64,000 nt of DNA from contig JAQBOZ010000028.1 in NCBI GenBank assembly GCA_028287785.1, forward strand, positions 124,001-188,000, read 5' to 3'. The translations under genes were made by a program, and so were the position numbers. This stretch comes from Chlorobiota bacterium. Lineage in GTDB: Bacteria > Bacteroidota > Ignavibacteria > OLB7. The notes beneath the pieces were generated by a model, which was given only the letters and a program-made list of their open reading frames with translations, was not told the DNA's origin and made no database searches. Shown in pieces: positions 26,083 to 35,041 of this stretch; within the stretch, counting starts at the first letter, position 1; every line of letters starts with the position of its first letter.

Positions 26083-26150
26083 GTAACCGTAGCCTGTAAC
26101 TATAACCGAAACCTGTAGCTGTACCCTGTAGCCGAAGCTCTCAGAGCTTC
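26083..26150. repeat. Degenerate direct repeats (CCTGTAGCTGTA-type)
   Basis: Two units beginning CCGAAACCTGTAGCTGTA occur about 39 bp apart, with partial copies (GTAGCCTGTAACTATAA, CCCTGTAGCC) between and after. The block is followed by the small palindrome GAAGCTCTCAGAGCTTC. It is intergenic between ispG and bshC. Confidence 0.6.
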
Positions 26151-26179
26151 GCCCCGCGCCCGCGGAAAATTGAAATTAT

Positions 26180-26220
26180 AGAACGGGGGAGATGGCCGAT
26201 AATGCCGTCTCCCCCGTTCT
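26180..26220. terminator. Bidirectional terminator between ispG and bshC
   Basis: AGAACGGGGGAGA and its exact complement, extended by TGGC/GCCG with imperfect pairing, enclose a short AT-rich loop. The element sits between two convergent genes and is flanked by TTATA and CATTATAAAG, so it can serve both. Confidence 0.75.
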
Positions 26221-26273
26221 CATTATAAAGACAATGACGACCGAAGCCGCGCGCAACCCGCATCCCACGACGT

Positions 26274-27875
26274 TCACAACTCCATCACCTGCATTCCATC
26301 CTCATCGATCCCGATTTCGCCGAGCGCGGCGCGGAATTTCTCCATCCCGTATTTGTTGATGAAGTAGATGGCGTTCAGCGACCGCTCCTGGAGTTTTCCC
26401 TCCGGCAGCACCATCCCGCGCGCGCCGTTCAGCCGATCGATCTCCGTCTGCTGCTTCTTCCGCAGAGCGGAGCCAAGGCGCTTCGTCAGATCCTCGATCC
26501 CCTTCGACGCCCCGGCGGTTGCCGAGCCAAGCGCCTTTTCCAGCGTGGGATCGATCTGCCGCGTAATCGACTCCATCCCGGCAAACGCCGCGTGAATCCC
26601 ATCGAGCGCGCCGGCGCCGGCCTCCCCCAGGGCCTTCTCCAGCTCCCTGTCCACCAGCAGATCGGCGGCGGAAAAATCGGCGGCGAGCAATCTCTCAAGC
26701 GTGATCCCGGCCAGCTCCAGCGCGCGGCGCACCTTCGGCTCCAGCAGCATCACAAACGGACGCGGGGCGATAAGTGAGGGCTCGATGCCGAAGAGCGGAT
26801 AGAGCGAGGCGATCTGATGGAGATAGGCGACCTCGGACGGCCCGCCCAGATAGAGCGCCGTGGGCAGGATGGCATCCTGAACGATTGGACGGAGCGCGAC
26901 GTTCGGCGAAAATCGCCCGGGCTCCGCGTGAGCCAGCGCAACCGCCTCTTCGAATGAGAGATGGCTCCCCGTTCCACGAATATCGTAGCCGCCATCGACC
27001 GGATCAAGCGAGCGCCGTTCCCCTTCGTGGGTGATAAAGAGCGCGCCGGGCTTCGGGGTGATCGGCGTTGGAACGCCATCGGCCTTCAGCGTTTCGGTGC
27101 GGGCGGCAAGCGCGTTGAACAGCGGGCGGGGATCGGCGGCCTCGCGTGCGAAGATATCGCCGGCAAGACGCTTCAGCGCGGGATTACGGGAGGAGACCAG
27201 GACCAGCGGGAGATTGCCGAGGATCATGTAGAGCGCGCGGGCAAAGCCATCGGCGATCGTCGCCACGCCGTTTCCGTAGGCGGTCGTCACGGCGGCAAGC
27301 GCCTCCTCCGTGAAATCGGTCGGCGGAAGAATCCCCCGCAGCGATTCCACCAGCGCAGCAATCCCCTCGCCACCAACGGCGCGATCGCCGACGTGGAGCG
27401 GCCGGGAATCGCCATCATCATACTGGAGGTGCGCGGGATTTCCGCCGCGATCGAGCAGCGCGATCGACCGTGCCTCATCGAAATCGTGATCATCTCCCTC
27501 GATCCAGAAGACCGGCACGAAGCGGCTTCCCGGATGGAGCGCCGAGAGCTTCTCCGCCGCGCGGATGGTCCCCATCGCCTTGTAGATCGTATAGAGCGGC
27601 CCGGTCGCGATGCCGGCCTGCTGCCCCGTGACAACGGCGTAGGCGGCATCGTTTCCCAGCTCGCGGGCTGCGGCGATCGCGGCCGGAGGGGCATTCCATC
27701 GCGTCAGATCGGAAAGAACGCCATCGACCAGCGCCTCGCGATGCGCGACCGTAAAGCGGTCCAGCGACCGAAGCGGAGCATCGGCCCCATCCCCGCTGAA
27801 GGGACTGCGGATGATATGATCGGAAAGAAAGCGCGGGTACTGCGAGAGATCCGCGAGCGGAATGGAGCGATGCAT
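26274..27875 (-). CDS. bshC: Bacillithiol biosynthesis cysteine-adding enzyme
   Basis: The start at 27875 ('MHRSIPLADLSQYPRFLSDHI') gives 533 residues, the family length, and avoids an overlap with nth. The fold landmarks are 'AVVTGQQAGIATGPLYTIYKAM', 'FVPVFWIEGDDHDFDEAR', 'PNVALRPIVQDAILPTALYLGGPSEVAYLHQI' and a helical C-terminal region with coiled-coil character ('LRKKQQTEIDRLNGARGMVLPEGKLQERSLNAIYFINKYG'). BshC adds cysteine to glucosaminyl-malate, the last step of bacillithiol synthesis. BshA and BshB are not in this window. Downstream of nth on the same strand with a 106 bp gap. Confidence 0.95.
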   Translation of the reverse strand: MHRSIPLADLSQYPRFLSDHIIRSPFSGDGADAPLRSLDRFTVAHREALVDGVLSDLTRWNAPPAAIAAARELGNDAAYAVVTGQQAGIATGPLYTIYKAMGTIRAAEKLSALHPGSRFVPVFWIEGDDHDFDEARSIALLDRGGNPAHLQYDDGDSRPLHVGDRAVGGEGIAALVESLRGILPPTDFTEEALAAVTTAYGNGVATIADGFARALYMILGNLPLVLVSSRNPALKRLAGDIFAREAADPRPLFNALAARTETLKADGVPTPITPKPGALFITHEGERRSLDPVDGGYDIRGTGSHLSFEEAVALAHAEPGRFSPNVALRPIVQDAILPTALYLGGPSEVAYLHQIASLYPLFGIEPSLIAPRPFVMLLEPKVRRALELAGITLERLLAADFSAADLLVDRELEKALGEAGAGALDGIHAAFAGMESITRQIDPTLEKALGSATAGASKGIEDLTKRLGSALRKKQQTEIDRLNGARGMVLPEGKLQERSLNAIYFINKYGMEKFRAALGEIGIDEDGMQVMEL

Positions 27876-27981
27876 CGGTTTCGTGATATATGGCGCGGTC
27901 CGGAGGATTTCCACCGGATCAGGAAGTACGATTTTCTCGTGAGGCTTGCGGGACGCTCTCCCGGACAGAGTGATATACGGT

Positions 27982-28785
27982 CTAGCGAGCCCTGGACTTC
28001 GCTCGCGGCGCCGAGCGCTCCGGAAGGATATCGAGGAGAAGGACATCGCCGCTCACCGGCGGGGAGCCGGGGATGGCGGCCGCGGCATATGCTTCCTTTT
28101 CCTCCCAGTCGCAGAGATCGTACAGCGGGCACTCGAAGCAGTGAGGTCGTCTGGCCTTGCAGATATTCCTGCCGAAGCGGATCAGATCGACATGAAACTC
28201 CCGTCCTTTGCCCTTCGGAATCAGCGGCCGGAGATCATGAAATGTTTTATCGGCATTGGATGCGTGGACGATCCCGAGGCGGTTGACCACGCGGTGGACG
28301 TGGGTATCGACGGCGCAGACATCGCGGCCGAGCGAGAACATCAGCACGCAGGCGGCGGTCTTCACGCCAACGCCCTTCATCGATGTCAGCTCATCGAGCA
28401 GCTCATCATCGGATGCCGTATCCAGATGCGATGGCTCGAAACTACCATGACGCTCGCGGATTTCGTTCAGCACCGCGATAATGGTCCCGGATTTCTGCTG
28501 TGCCAGCCCCCCGCTTTTGATGACACGGGCAAGCTCCGCGCGATCGGCATCGGCCACCTCCTCCCATGTGGGAAAGGCGCCGCGAAGTTCGGTGTAGGCT
28601 CGCGTGCTGTTGACGTCGGAGGTGTTCTGCGAGAGGATCGTGGCGACCAGCGTTTCAATGAAGAGCGCCCCGCGGCGATGCGTGCTTTTCGTTCGGATAA
28701 ATGCGCGGAGGGTTCTTGCGATTTCGGCGGTACGTTGCTTCCGTTCGGAGAATGCCGGGTCGGTGCCGGAGGGAGATGCTGGCAT
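27982..28785 (-). CDS. nth: Endonuclease III-like DNA glycosylase
   Basis: The start at 28785 ('MPASPSGTDPAFSERKQRTAEIARTLRAF') gives 267 residues, longer than Escherichia coli Nth because of a C-terminal tail of about 35 residues. The helix-hairpin-helix 'LTSMKGVGVKTAACVLMF' supplies the catalytic K142, and D160 lies in 'CAVDTHVHRVVNRLG'. The 4Fe-4S ligands C209, C216, C219 and C225 have the exact C-x6-C-x2-C-x5-C spacing. It removes oxidised pyrimidines and nicks the DNA backbone. 'LSQNTSDVNSTRAY' is the family's N-terminal signature. Upstream is a long AT-rich gap likely to hold its promoter. Confidence 0.94.
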   Translation of the reverse strand: MPASPSGTDPAFSERKQRTAEIARTLRAFIRTKSTHRRGALFIETLVATILSQNTSDVNSTRAYTELRGAFPTWEEVADADRAELARVIKSGGLAQQKSGTIIAVLNEIRERHGSFEPSHLDTASDDELLDELTSMKGVGVKTAACVLMFSLGRDVCAVDTHVHRVVNRLGIVHASNADKTFHDLRPLIPKGKGREFHVDLIRFGRNICKARRPHCFECPLYDLCDWEEKEAYAAAAIPGSPPVSGDVLLLDILPERSAPRAKSRAR

Positions 28786-29318
28786 GGAGCTTCTAAAAAA
28801 TTCTCTGCGGAGGTCCTGGTGGACGGGCTCTGAGCGCCCGTTTCGCCGGAAACCCATCGATGCCGGGCGCGAAGCTGATCATCGCGAGGAAGAGAACGTG
28901 AAGGAACTACTGGAAAATGAGATGCCCCTTGACGTCACCACACGTCAAGGGGCATTCCCCTACCTCTTTTGTTTCACCACCACAACGAAAGGAGTATATA
29001 TGAGAGAGAAGTCCTGACAATCTTACACCGTCCCCATACGTGTAAAACCATCATAGAGAGGCTTTCCTGATATAACCCTTGCTGATTTAACGCAGCGAAG
29101 AGGCAATCAACTTTTCAAAGTTTCTAAAATTTTCCAGTCGGTTAGTTGTCACCGACATGTGGTACAAATATAAGCTTGTAAAGCCCTTAACGCAAGCTCT
29201 GTTTGATGATTTTTTTACAGCGACATCATCCAAACATTATTCCGAACCGCATTGCATCCACATCTTGTCTACTGACGCAAGTTAAGGAAATGATATTGTG
29301 CTGCTGAGATTTTTTTTG
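28786..29318. other. AT-rich intergenic region with hairpin and a five-codon ORF
   Basis: This 533 bp stretch between the convergent-in-order but same-strand genes nth and the ChlD-like gene is much more AT-rich than the rest from about 28980 on. Besides the hairpin at 28922-28955, the plus strand has AAAGGAG (28988-28994) and then ATG at 29000 opening a five-codon frame (M-R-E-K-S, stop ending 29017). No protein or known RNA family was recognised. It probably carries the nth promoter. Confidence 0.5.
28922..28955. terminator. Perfect 14 bp stem hairpin
   Basis: ATGCCCCTTGACGT and its exact complement enclose CACCAC. On the minus strand it lies downstream of the chlI/chlD-like operon and upstream of nth; the minus-strand transcript continues CUCAUUUU. 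It is likely the terminator of that operon. Confidence 0.7.
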
Positions 29319-31262
29319 TCAACCCTTCGACAACCCCGGCCTGTTTCCCCCTCGAACCCCTGATTTTACCGCGTTTGCAAGGCCGCGGGCATCGATCTGC
29401 GGCAAATAATAATATCCCGCATCCAGCATTTCCGCCAGCTTTACCGCATCCGACGTTGCGCCGAATGTCTGCCGCGTATCCACCACAAGCACATCGATTG
29501 CGGCGCGACGATAGGCAAGCGCCAGATGTTCAAGTTCTCCCCGAACGTGCCTGCGACGGATTTCCATAATCATCCCGGCGGCGCTTTCGGTGAGAGGAAC
29601 ATTTGCCCGGCCATCGGTCATCAACACAATCAATGTCTGCTCCACTCCCCGCCGCCGGGCGGCCTGGGCCAGCGAAAACGCCTTTACCAGCGCCGATGCC
29701 AGCGGAGTCCCTCCCCCCGTGGGAAGGATATCGAGCGAACGCTTCGCCCGCTCCACGGAATTGGTCGGCGGCAGCAGCACCTCCGATTCCGCGCCGCGAA
29801 ACGCGATCAACGCAACAGTATCGCGATGGATGTATGCCTCCTGCAGAAGCTGCGTTACAGCCCCTTTCGCTTCACGCATCCGGTTGGCGGCCATCGAGCC
29901 CGAGGCATCCACGCAGAAGATGAACAGGGTTCCCGCCCGCTCGCTGAATCGCTTGATCCGGATATCCTCGCTCCTGATGATCAGCCCCCCCTGGTCCCCC
30001 CTTCGCTCCTTCTGGTGCGGCGCCGCGGCCCTGAGCGTGGCCCCGATCGCGATCCGCTTCCCCTGCGGGTCGCGCTGGATGGAACGGATGTGCCGCCCAC
30101 GTCGCCACTGTTCGGAATTCCCGCGACTTCCCGATACCACATTCCGCCGCGTCGATGAGAAGAACTCGCCCAGCCTCGGCAGCTCCCTGGTAAAATCGAG
30201 CGGCTCGTAGACACGCTCCCCTCCCCCTGACTCCCCCTCCCCCGGTTCACTCCGCTCCTCACTCCCCGTTCCCTCCGATTGGGTCTCCGGCGATGTCGTC
30301 TCCGGTGATGGCGTTTCGGACGCCTGCGGCTCCTGCGACGGCGTCTCCGGCGACCCGCTCCGCTCATCCGAGCCCCGCGATTCATCAGGCACGTTTTCGG
30401 AGCGGGGAAGCAGCACGGTGGCGATGGCGAACTTGATATCGACATCATCCACGTTCCGCGAGCCGCGGAGAGCAGCGTGGGCGCGCGCGGCCTTGGCGGC
30501 GAAGATATCGGCCCGGTTCCCCGCCACATTCAACCGGAGCGACTCAGTGGCGATGGCGACGAGATTCGCGGCCGTGAGCGCGATAAACGGATGCAGCAGC
30601 CGTGCCGATGTCACCTGCCGCGCAAGCGATTCCTCCCGCTGACGCCAGCGATCGTAGAGAGCGGCCGGATCGCGATCGTAGTCGCCGATACGGGAGATAA
30701 GAAGCCGGACGGCGTCGGGGGAAATCCGCTGCTCCTCGGCAACCAGAAAGCCGACCTTGTCCACGGCCCACGCTGGCAGCTCCCGCTCCGACGGCGCGGC
30801 GGTTGCCAGCAGCACAAACCGCGACCGCTCGCGCTCGCTGAACCCCTCGCGCTCGCAGAGGAGAAACTCGTTCTCCAGCGCCCCGGCGATCACCGCCGTC
30901 GAAAGCTCATCGAGCAGCGGGATGTCATCGACGAACAGAAACCCGCCGTCGGCCTCCGCGATCAACCCGCGACGGAGCCGCCGCCTGCCGGTGGAGATCG
31001 CCACGTCGAAGTCCAATCCGCCGATCAGCCTCTCATCGCCAACGCCGAGCGGAACCTGCACGAACGGGGAACCCGGATCGGCATGCGCGCGGACAAACGC
31101 CCCGAAGCTCCGAAGCAGCGCGGACTTGCCGGTTCCGATCGGCCCGGAGAGAAGAACGCCCCTGAGCGTTGGATCGACAAGGGTGCAGAGCAGCGCGCGG
31201 CGCGCGGCGCTGAAGCCGAGGAACGCGGAGAAGGGGAGATATGTCGGAGAGGAATCAGCCAT
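29319..31262 (-). CDS. Magnesium-chelatase ChlD/BchD-like AAA+ and VWA-domain protein
   Basis: About 647 residues from 31262; an in-frame ATG at 31304 adds 14. The N-terminal AAA+ domain has Walker A 'GPIGTGKS' (40-47) and a Walker B-like 'GGFLFVDDIPLLD', an acidic Pro/Glu/Ser-rich linker follows (about 290-350), and the C-terminal VWA domain has an intact MIDAS 'VDASGSMAANRM' (D452, S454, S456) with 'TGGGTPLASAL' and 'LMTDGRANV'. This is the layout of the D subunit of Mg- or Co-chelatase. It is 57 bp downstream of the ChlI-like gene. No large H/CobN subunit is in the window, so the metal and the substrate are unknown. Confidence 0.9.
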   Translation of the reverse strand: MADSSPTYLPFSAFLGFSAARRALLCTLVDPTLRGVLLSGPIGTGKSALLRSFGAFVRAHADPGSPFVQVPLGVGDERLIGGLDFDVAISTGRRRLRRGLIAEADGGFLFVDDIPLLDELSTAVIAGALENEFLLCEREGFSERERSRFVLLATAAPSERELPAWAVDKVGFLVAEEQRISPDAVRLLISRIGDYDRDPAALYDRWRQREESLARQVTSARLLHPFIALTAANLVAIATESLRLNVAGNRADIFAAKAARAHAALRGSRNVDDVDIKFAIATVLLPRSENVPDESRGSDERSGSPETPSQEPQASETPSPETTSPETQSEGTGSEERSEPGEGESGGGERVYEPLDFTRELPRLGEFFSSTRRNVVSGSRGNSEQWRRGRHIRSIQRDPQGKRIAIGATLRAAAPHQKERRGDQGGLIIRSEDIRIKRFSERAGTLFIFCVDASGSMAANRMREAKGAVTQLLQEAYIHRDTVALIAFRGAESEVLLPPTNSVERAKRSLDILPTGGGTPLASALVKAFSLAQAARRRGVEQTLIVLMTDGRANVPLTESAAGMIMEIRRRHVRGELEHLALAYRRAAIDVLVVDTRQTFGATSDAVKLAEMLDAGYYYLPQIDARGLANAVKSGVRGGNRPGLSKG

Positions 31263-31319
31263 GAATAGTACTCTGCACGTCCGGTCCATGATCCGCCGGG
31301 CCATCGCGAAGCGGAAGGA

Positions 31320-32360
31320 TCAATCCCGCACGATCCGTTCCAGCGCGGCGCCGATGCGGCTTCCGGCGTTGCTGGTCTCCAGCGGGTCCTTCCGCAGCCT
31401 GTGCTGCAACGCCAGCGGTGCCACGGCGCGGATATCCTCGGAGGCCACCATCTTCCGCCCCTCGAACGCGGCGCTGGCACGGCAGGCACGCGCCATCACA
31501 AGCTCGCCACGATGTCCGTCGATCTGAAGCTCCGTCGATAGCGCGGCAATCATCCGAAGCTCCTCATCGCCCAGCTTTACCGCTCCAATGCCCTTCTGCG
31601 CCGCCGCGATCCGCTTCCGAAGCCTGTCGGTTTCCGGCGCCCATTCCTTTACGAACGCGATCGGGTTGTCATCGAATGCCAGGCGGCGACGGATGATCTC
31701 CACGCGACGTGACACCTCGTTCTCCGTCTCGATGATGGCGTGCAGCCCGAAGCGATCGAGCAACTGCGGCCGAAGCTCCCCCTCCTCAGGGTTGCCGCTT
31801 CCCACCAGCGCGAACCGCGCCGGATGACGGATGGAGATTCCCTCCCGCTCCACCACGTTGACCCCGCTCGCCGCGACATCGAGGAGGAGATCGACGAGAT
31901 GATCTTCCAGGAGATTGACCTCGTCGATGTAGAGAAAGCCGCGGTTGGCGCGCGCCAGCAGCCCCGGCTCGAAACGCTTCCGTCCGTGCGCCAGCGCGTG
32001 TTCGATATCGATCGTCCCGGTCACGCGATCCTCGGTGGCGCCAAGGGGAAGATCGACCACGGGAAGGTCGATCGTATCGGCGATCAGGTGCGTTCGCTCG
32101 GGATCGGTGCAGCGCTCGCAGAGGCCGGCGGGGGCGTCCGGGAGGCAGTGGAAGGCGCAGTCGGCAACGGTCCTGATGCGGGGAAGCATCCCGGCAAGCG
32201 CCCGGACCGCCGTTGATTTACCGGTGCCGCGATGTCCCATGATCATCACACCGCCGATGGCCGGATCGATCGCGACGATGATCAGCGCGCGTTTCATCTG
32301 CTCCTGGCCGATAATCGCGGCAAACGGGTACACCGGCGTGGCCGGGAGTTGTTGCTTCAT
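31320..32360 (-). CDS. Magnesium-chelatase ChlI/BchI-like AAA+ ATPase
   Basis: The start at 32360 ('MKQQLPATPVYPFAAIIGQEQMKRAL') gives 346 residues, the usual size of the I subunit. Walker A is 'GHRGTGKS' (42-49) and Walker B 'RGFLYIDEVNLLEDHLVDLLLD'. A Cys-rich insert 'FHCLPDAPAGLCERC' near residue 70 and 'LPLGATEDRVTGTIDIEHAL' are typical ChlI features. 'LVGSGNPEEGELRPQLLDRFGLH' holds the sensor and Arg finger region. It pairs with the ChlD-like gene downstream, and the two should form a hexameric motor for metal insertion into a tetrapyrrole such as a corrin or porphyrin. A partner large subunit was not found here. Confidence 0.92.
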   Translation of the reverse strand: MKQQLPATPVYPFAAIIGQEQMKRALIIVAIDPAIGGVMIMGHRGTGKSTAVRALAGMLPRIRTVADCAFHCLPDAPAGLCERCTDPERTHLIADTIDLPVVDLPLGATEDRVTGTIDIEHALAHGRKRFEPGLLARANRGFLYIDEVNLLEDHLVDLLLDVAASGVNVVEREGISIRHPARFALVGSGNPEEGELRPQLLDRFGLHAIIETENEVSRRVEIIRRRLAFDDNPIAFVKEWAPETDRLRKRIAAAQKGIGAVKLGDEELRMIAALSTELQIDGHRGELVMARACRASAAFEGRKMVASEDIRAVAPLALQHRLRKDPLETSNAGSRIGAALERIVRD

Positions 32361-32525
32361 AGAGTCTGTTCGGAGAAGAAATGACGACAAAGCCCAAAAG
32401 ATAGGAAATGTAGAGCCGACGCGGACGCGGCGATGCGCCCGGCCGGGGTGGCAGTGTGTAAGCGGAGCGAGGCAACCGATGGCTCCCCGCGCGCGGTTGC
32501 CCGCTCTTTCGTAGATTCGCCCGCT

Positions 32526-32936
32526 GTGCGAACAATCCCTCCGGACCATACGTTCTCGATGCGGCTGCGGGTGACGCAGGAGATGACCGCTCGATTCTTC
32601 GACTGCACCATTCATCCGGTGTATGCCACGTTCGCGCTTGTGGAGCATGGCGAATATGCCGCGCGCCAGGCGATCCTCCCGTTTCTGGAAGCCGATGAGG
32701 ACGCGGTGGGCTCGTTCGTGGAGCTTGAACATACGGCTGCAACGCCGGTGGGATGGATCGTCACGATCACGGCGCGGGTGGTGGAAGTGGATGGGCGGAC
32801 GATAACCTGCGAGATCGTGGCGGAGCATGGCGAGGGGATTATCGCCAGGGGATTACAGCGGCAGCGCGTGGTTTCCAAGGAGAAACTGCGCCGGAGCATC
32901 GCCGAGCTCGCATCGCGGGCCGGCACGGAACAATAG
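32526..32936 (+). CDS. Thioesterase of the fluoroacetyl-CoA thioesterase (FlK) family
   Basis: A hot-dog fold protein of about 136 residues if a GTG at 32526 is used ('MRTIPPDHTFSMRLRVTQEMT'); the next Met is at 32559. In the GTG numbering T35, E43 and H69 ('YATFALVEHGEYAAR', 'VELEHTAATPVG') have exactly the 8 and 26 residue spacings of the catalytic Thr, Glu and His of FlK. 'HTAATPVGWIVTITARVVEVDGR' continues the family pattern. Most bacterial members hydrolyse unidentified acyl-CoAs, so fluoroacetate resistance is not implied. It is divergent from the chlI-like gene. Confidence 0.85.
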   Translation: MRTIPPDHTFSMRLRVTQEMTARFFDCTIHPVYATFALVEHGEYAARQAILPFLEADEDAVGSFVELEHTAATPVGWIVTITARVVEVDGRTITCEIVAEHGEGIIARGLQRQRVVSKEKLRRSIAELASRAGTEQ

Positions 32937-32946
32937 AGTATATCAG

Positions 32947-33234
32947 GTGGCCCTTTCTCAGATTTTTCTGGCGGCGATCGTCTTTCTTATCCCGATCATC
33001 GGGTTTATCATGACGATCTCCCACGCGCGCAAGGGATTCTCCCGTCAGGAGCAGCGCTGGCGGAAACGCCACGGCCTCCTTTTCTGGGTGCTCATCCCCG
33101 GAATATCGGGGACCGTCACGATCCTCGGCCACCTCGGGGTGCTGCCGAACGTCTTCGGGCTGCTGGGGATTATCATGCTGAGCACCGCCGTGCTGCTGAG
33201 CCGGCAGATTCAGCAGAACCACAAGGAACTGTAG
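32947..33234 (+). CDS. Small two-helix membrane protein
   Basis: A protein of about 95 residues from a GTG at 32947 ('MALSQIFLAAIVFLIPIIGFIMTI'); a longer frame begins at 32827 but overlaps the thioesterase gene in another frame. It has a hydrophobic segment at residues 5-24, a very basic loop ('HARKGFSRQEQRWRKRHG') and two further hydrophobic stretches around 44-85. It starts 11 bp after the thioesterase stop, so the two are likely an operon. No family was recognised. The start codon is uncertain. Confidence 0.6.
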   Translation: MALSQIFLAAIVFLIPIIGFIMTISHARKGFSRQEQRWRKRHGLLFWVLIPGISGTVTILGHLGVLPNVFGLLGIIMLSTAVLLSRQIQQNHKEL

Positions 33235-33244
33235 GCCGGAGATA

Positions 33245-35041
33245 TCACTCCACCACGAGCCTCGTCCGTTGCGTCATGGTCCGGGTTCGCAGCTCGCAGA
33301 GATAGATTCCGCGCGGCATCGAGGGGATATCGAGCGCCACGGCATTCCGGCCGGCCGGGAACATCCCGCTCCGCTGATAGACATCCCGTCCCAGCAGATC
33401 GGTCACTCTGATATCCACCATCTCCTCCTTCTCCAGCGCAAACCGCATCGTTGCCCCGCCGGCCGTCACGGGGTTGGGAGAGATCATGAACGCGCCGGCG
33501 ACCGCATCGGCAACGCCAAGACCACCGACCGTGAACTCCCCCATTGCTTTCACGGAGCTTCCCGTGATGGTCCGCGCCACCACATCGTAATGGTACTCCC
33601 CCGGCGGAAGGGAATTCAGGGTAACTGAAGTATCAGTAATGCGATTGAGCGTAAATGTCCGCGGGCCGGTGGCGGCAAGATCGTACCAGACGACCGGCGC
33701 GCTCCCAAGCTCCGCCGGCGGATGCCATGCAAGGAGAACGCTCGCCCCGGTGACGGGGTTCATCAGCGTGACGGAGGAGGGCGCGGTGGTGGCAATGGAG
33801 CCGCCGAGCCTGGCGGCGTAGATATCGGAGCCATCGCGCCGGGCATCCTGCCAGACGGCGTAGAGCGCCCCCGACGGGGCGAACGCCACATTCGCAAACT
33901 GCTGGTCCACATTCGTCGGACCGGGAAGCGGCGCGTCGGCGGACCAGGTGCTGCCGCCATTGCCGGAGATGCTGTAGCGGACCTGCTGCGCTCCGCCGTT
34001 GCGCGCCTGGTACATCACCATCATCGCCCCCGTGGGGGAAACCGCGAGCGCGGGCCAGTTGGCGGTCTGGTTCGTGGGACGGCTGATCATCCTGTTGGGA
34101 AGGACGGCGGTCTTTCCCTTGAGAAGCATTGTGTAATAGCAGATGTCGCGACCCGATGCGTCCCGGCTGTCGCGCCAGGTCAGGTGGAGGTTGTCGGCGC
34201 TGTCCAGCACGATCTGCGGCCCGGTGGTGGGACATGCCGCGATGGTCCACACGCCGCTCTGCGCCAGAATACACTCCCCGAAGCCCGCTCCCCCGCTCGA
34301 TGAACGGGCGATCCAGATATCGCGACGGTTCTTGATATCGGAACGGAACGCGACGTAGACCTCGCCCGTCCTGGATGCCGCCACGTCCAGCCGGCAACAG
34401 TCGCACGTTCCGCCATCAGGAATTCCCGACGGAAAATTATCGGCCCTGACCGGCTTTCCCCAGCTCATCCCGCCATCCGCCGATCCGGTCACCAGCAGAT
34501 GCGGATAATTCCCGGTTCCGCGCACCACATCACGAAAATCGAGAAACGCGACGTGGATATTGTTGCTTGAATCGATGGCGAGCGCCGCAAAATCCTGCGG
34601 GTATTTCGATGAATCATCGACATCCATGATGGAGACGGGAGCGCTCCAGCTGCTTCCCTTGTCGGTGGAACGGATATACCATACATCGTTCTGCGTCTTG
34701 GTCCTCTCCTCGGTCCAGACCATATGGATCACCCCGCCGCGATCCACGGCGAACTCCGGCACGCGCTGAAGCTTCGAGGTATAGTCATTGGGAGTGATCC
34801 CCTGGCAGGCGCGGACGGCCGGACGGAATGTGGCACCCTGATCGGTGGAGCGGGAAAAGTAGATATCGGCGTTGCGCTGGAACCAGCTTGTGTAGATCGT
34901 TCCATCCTGAGCAATCCGCATGCAAGGCGAGTGTTCGGTCTCGCCGGATGGGGCATCGTTGACACGAACCGCATCATTGAAGGTTTGCGCCATCATGGCC
35001 GGCCCCGCCAGAAAAAGAATCAGGAGGAAAAGATGCTTCAT
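33245..35041 (-). CDS. Secreted BNR/sialidase-like repeat protein with type IX sorting domain
   Basis: A 598-residue protein with a signal peptide ('MKHLFLLILFLAGPAMMAQ') and at least five Asp-box motifs of the form S-x-D-x-G-x-T-W/F ('SRSTDQGATF', 'IRSTDKGSSW', 'TGSADGGMSW', 'ARSSSGGAGF', 'SISGNGGSTW'), which mark a beta-propeller of sialidase type. After the propeller comes a fibronectin-like segment (about residues 405-500) and a Por-type C-terminal sorting domain ending 'PRGIYLCELRTRTMTQRTRLVVE'. The catalytic Arg triad of true sialidases was not clearly seen, so glycosidase activity is not claimed. It is probably exported and attached to the cell surface. Confidence 0.85.
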   Translation of the reverse strand: MKHLFLLILFLAGPAMMAQTFNDAVRVNDAPSGETEHSPCMRIAQDGTIYTSWFQRNADIYFSRSTDQGATFRPAVRACQGITPNDYTSKLQRVPEFAVDRGGVIHMVWTEERTKTQNDVWYIRSTDKGSSWSAPVSIMDVDDSSKYPQDFAALAIDSSNNIHVAFLDFRDVVRGTGNYPHLLVTGSADGGMSWGKPVRADNFPSGIPDGGTCDCCRLDVAASRTGEVYVAFRSDIKNRRDIWIARSSSGGAGFGECILAQSGVWTIAACPTTGPQIVLDSADNLHLTWRDSRDASGRDICYYTMLLKGKTAVLPNRMISRPTNQTANWPALAVSPTGAMMVMYQARNGGAQQVRYSISGNGGSTWSADAPLPGPTNVDQQFANVAFAPSGALYAVWQDARRDGSDIYAARLGGSIATTAPSSVTLMNPVTGASVLLAWHPPAELGSAPVVWYDLAATGPRTFTLNRITDTSVTLNSLPPGEYHYDVVARTITGSSVKAMGEFTVGGLGVADAVAGAFMISPNPVTAGGATMRFALEKEEMVDIRVTDLLGRDVYQRSGMFPAGRNAVALDIPSMPRGIYLCELRTRTMTQRTRLVVE

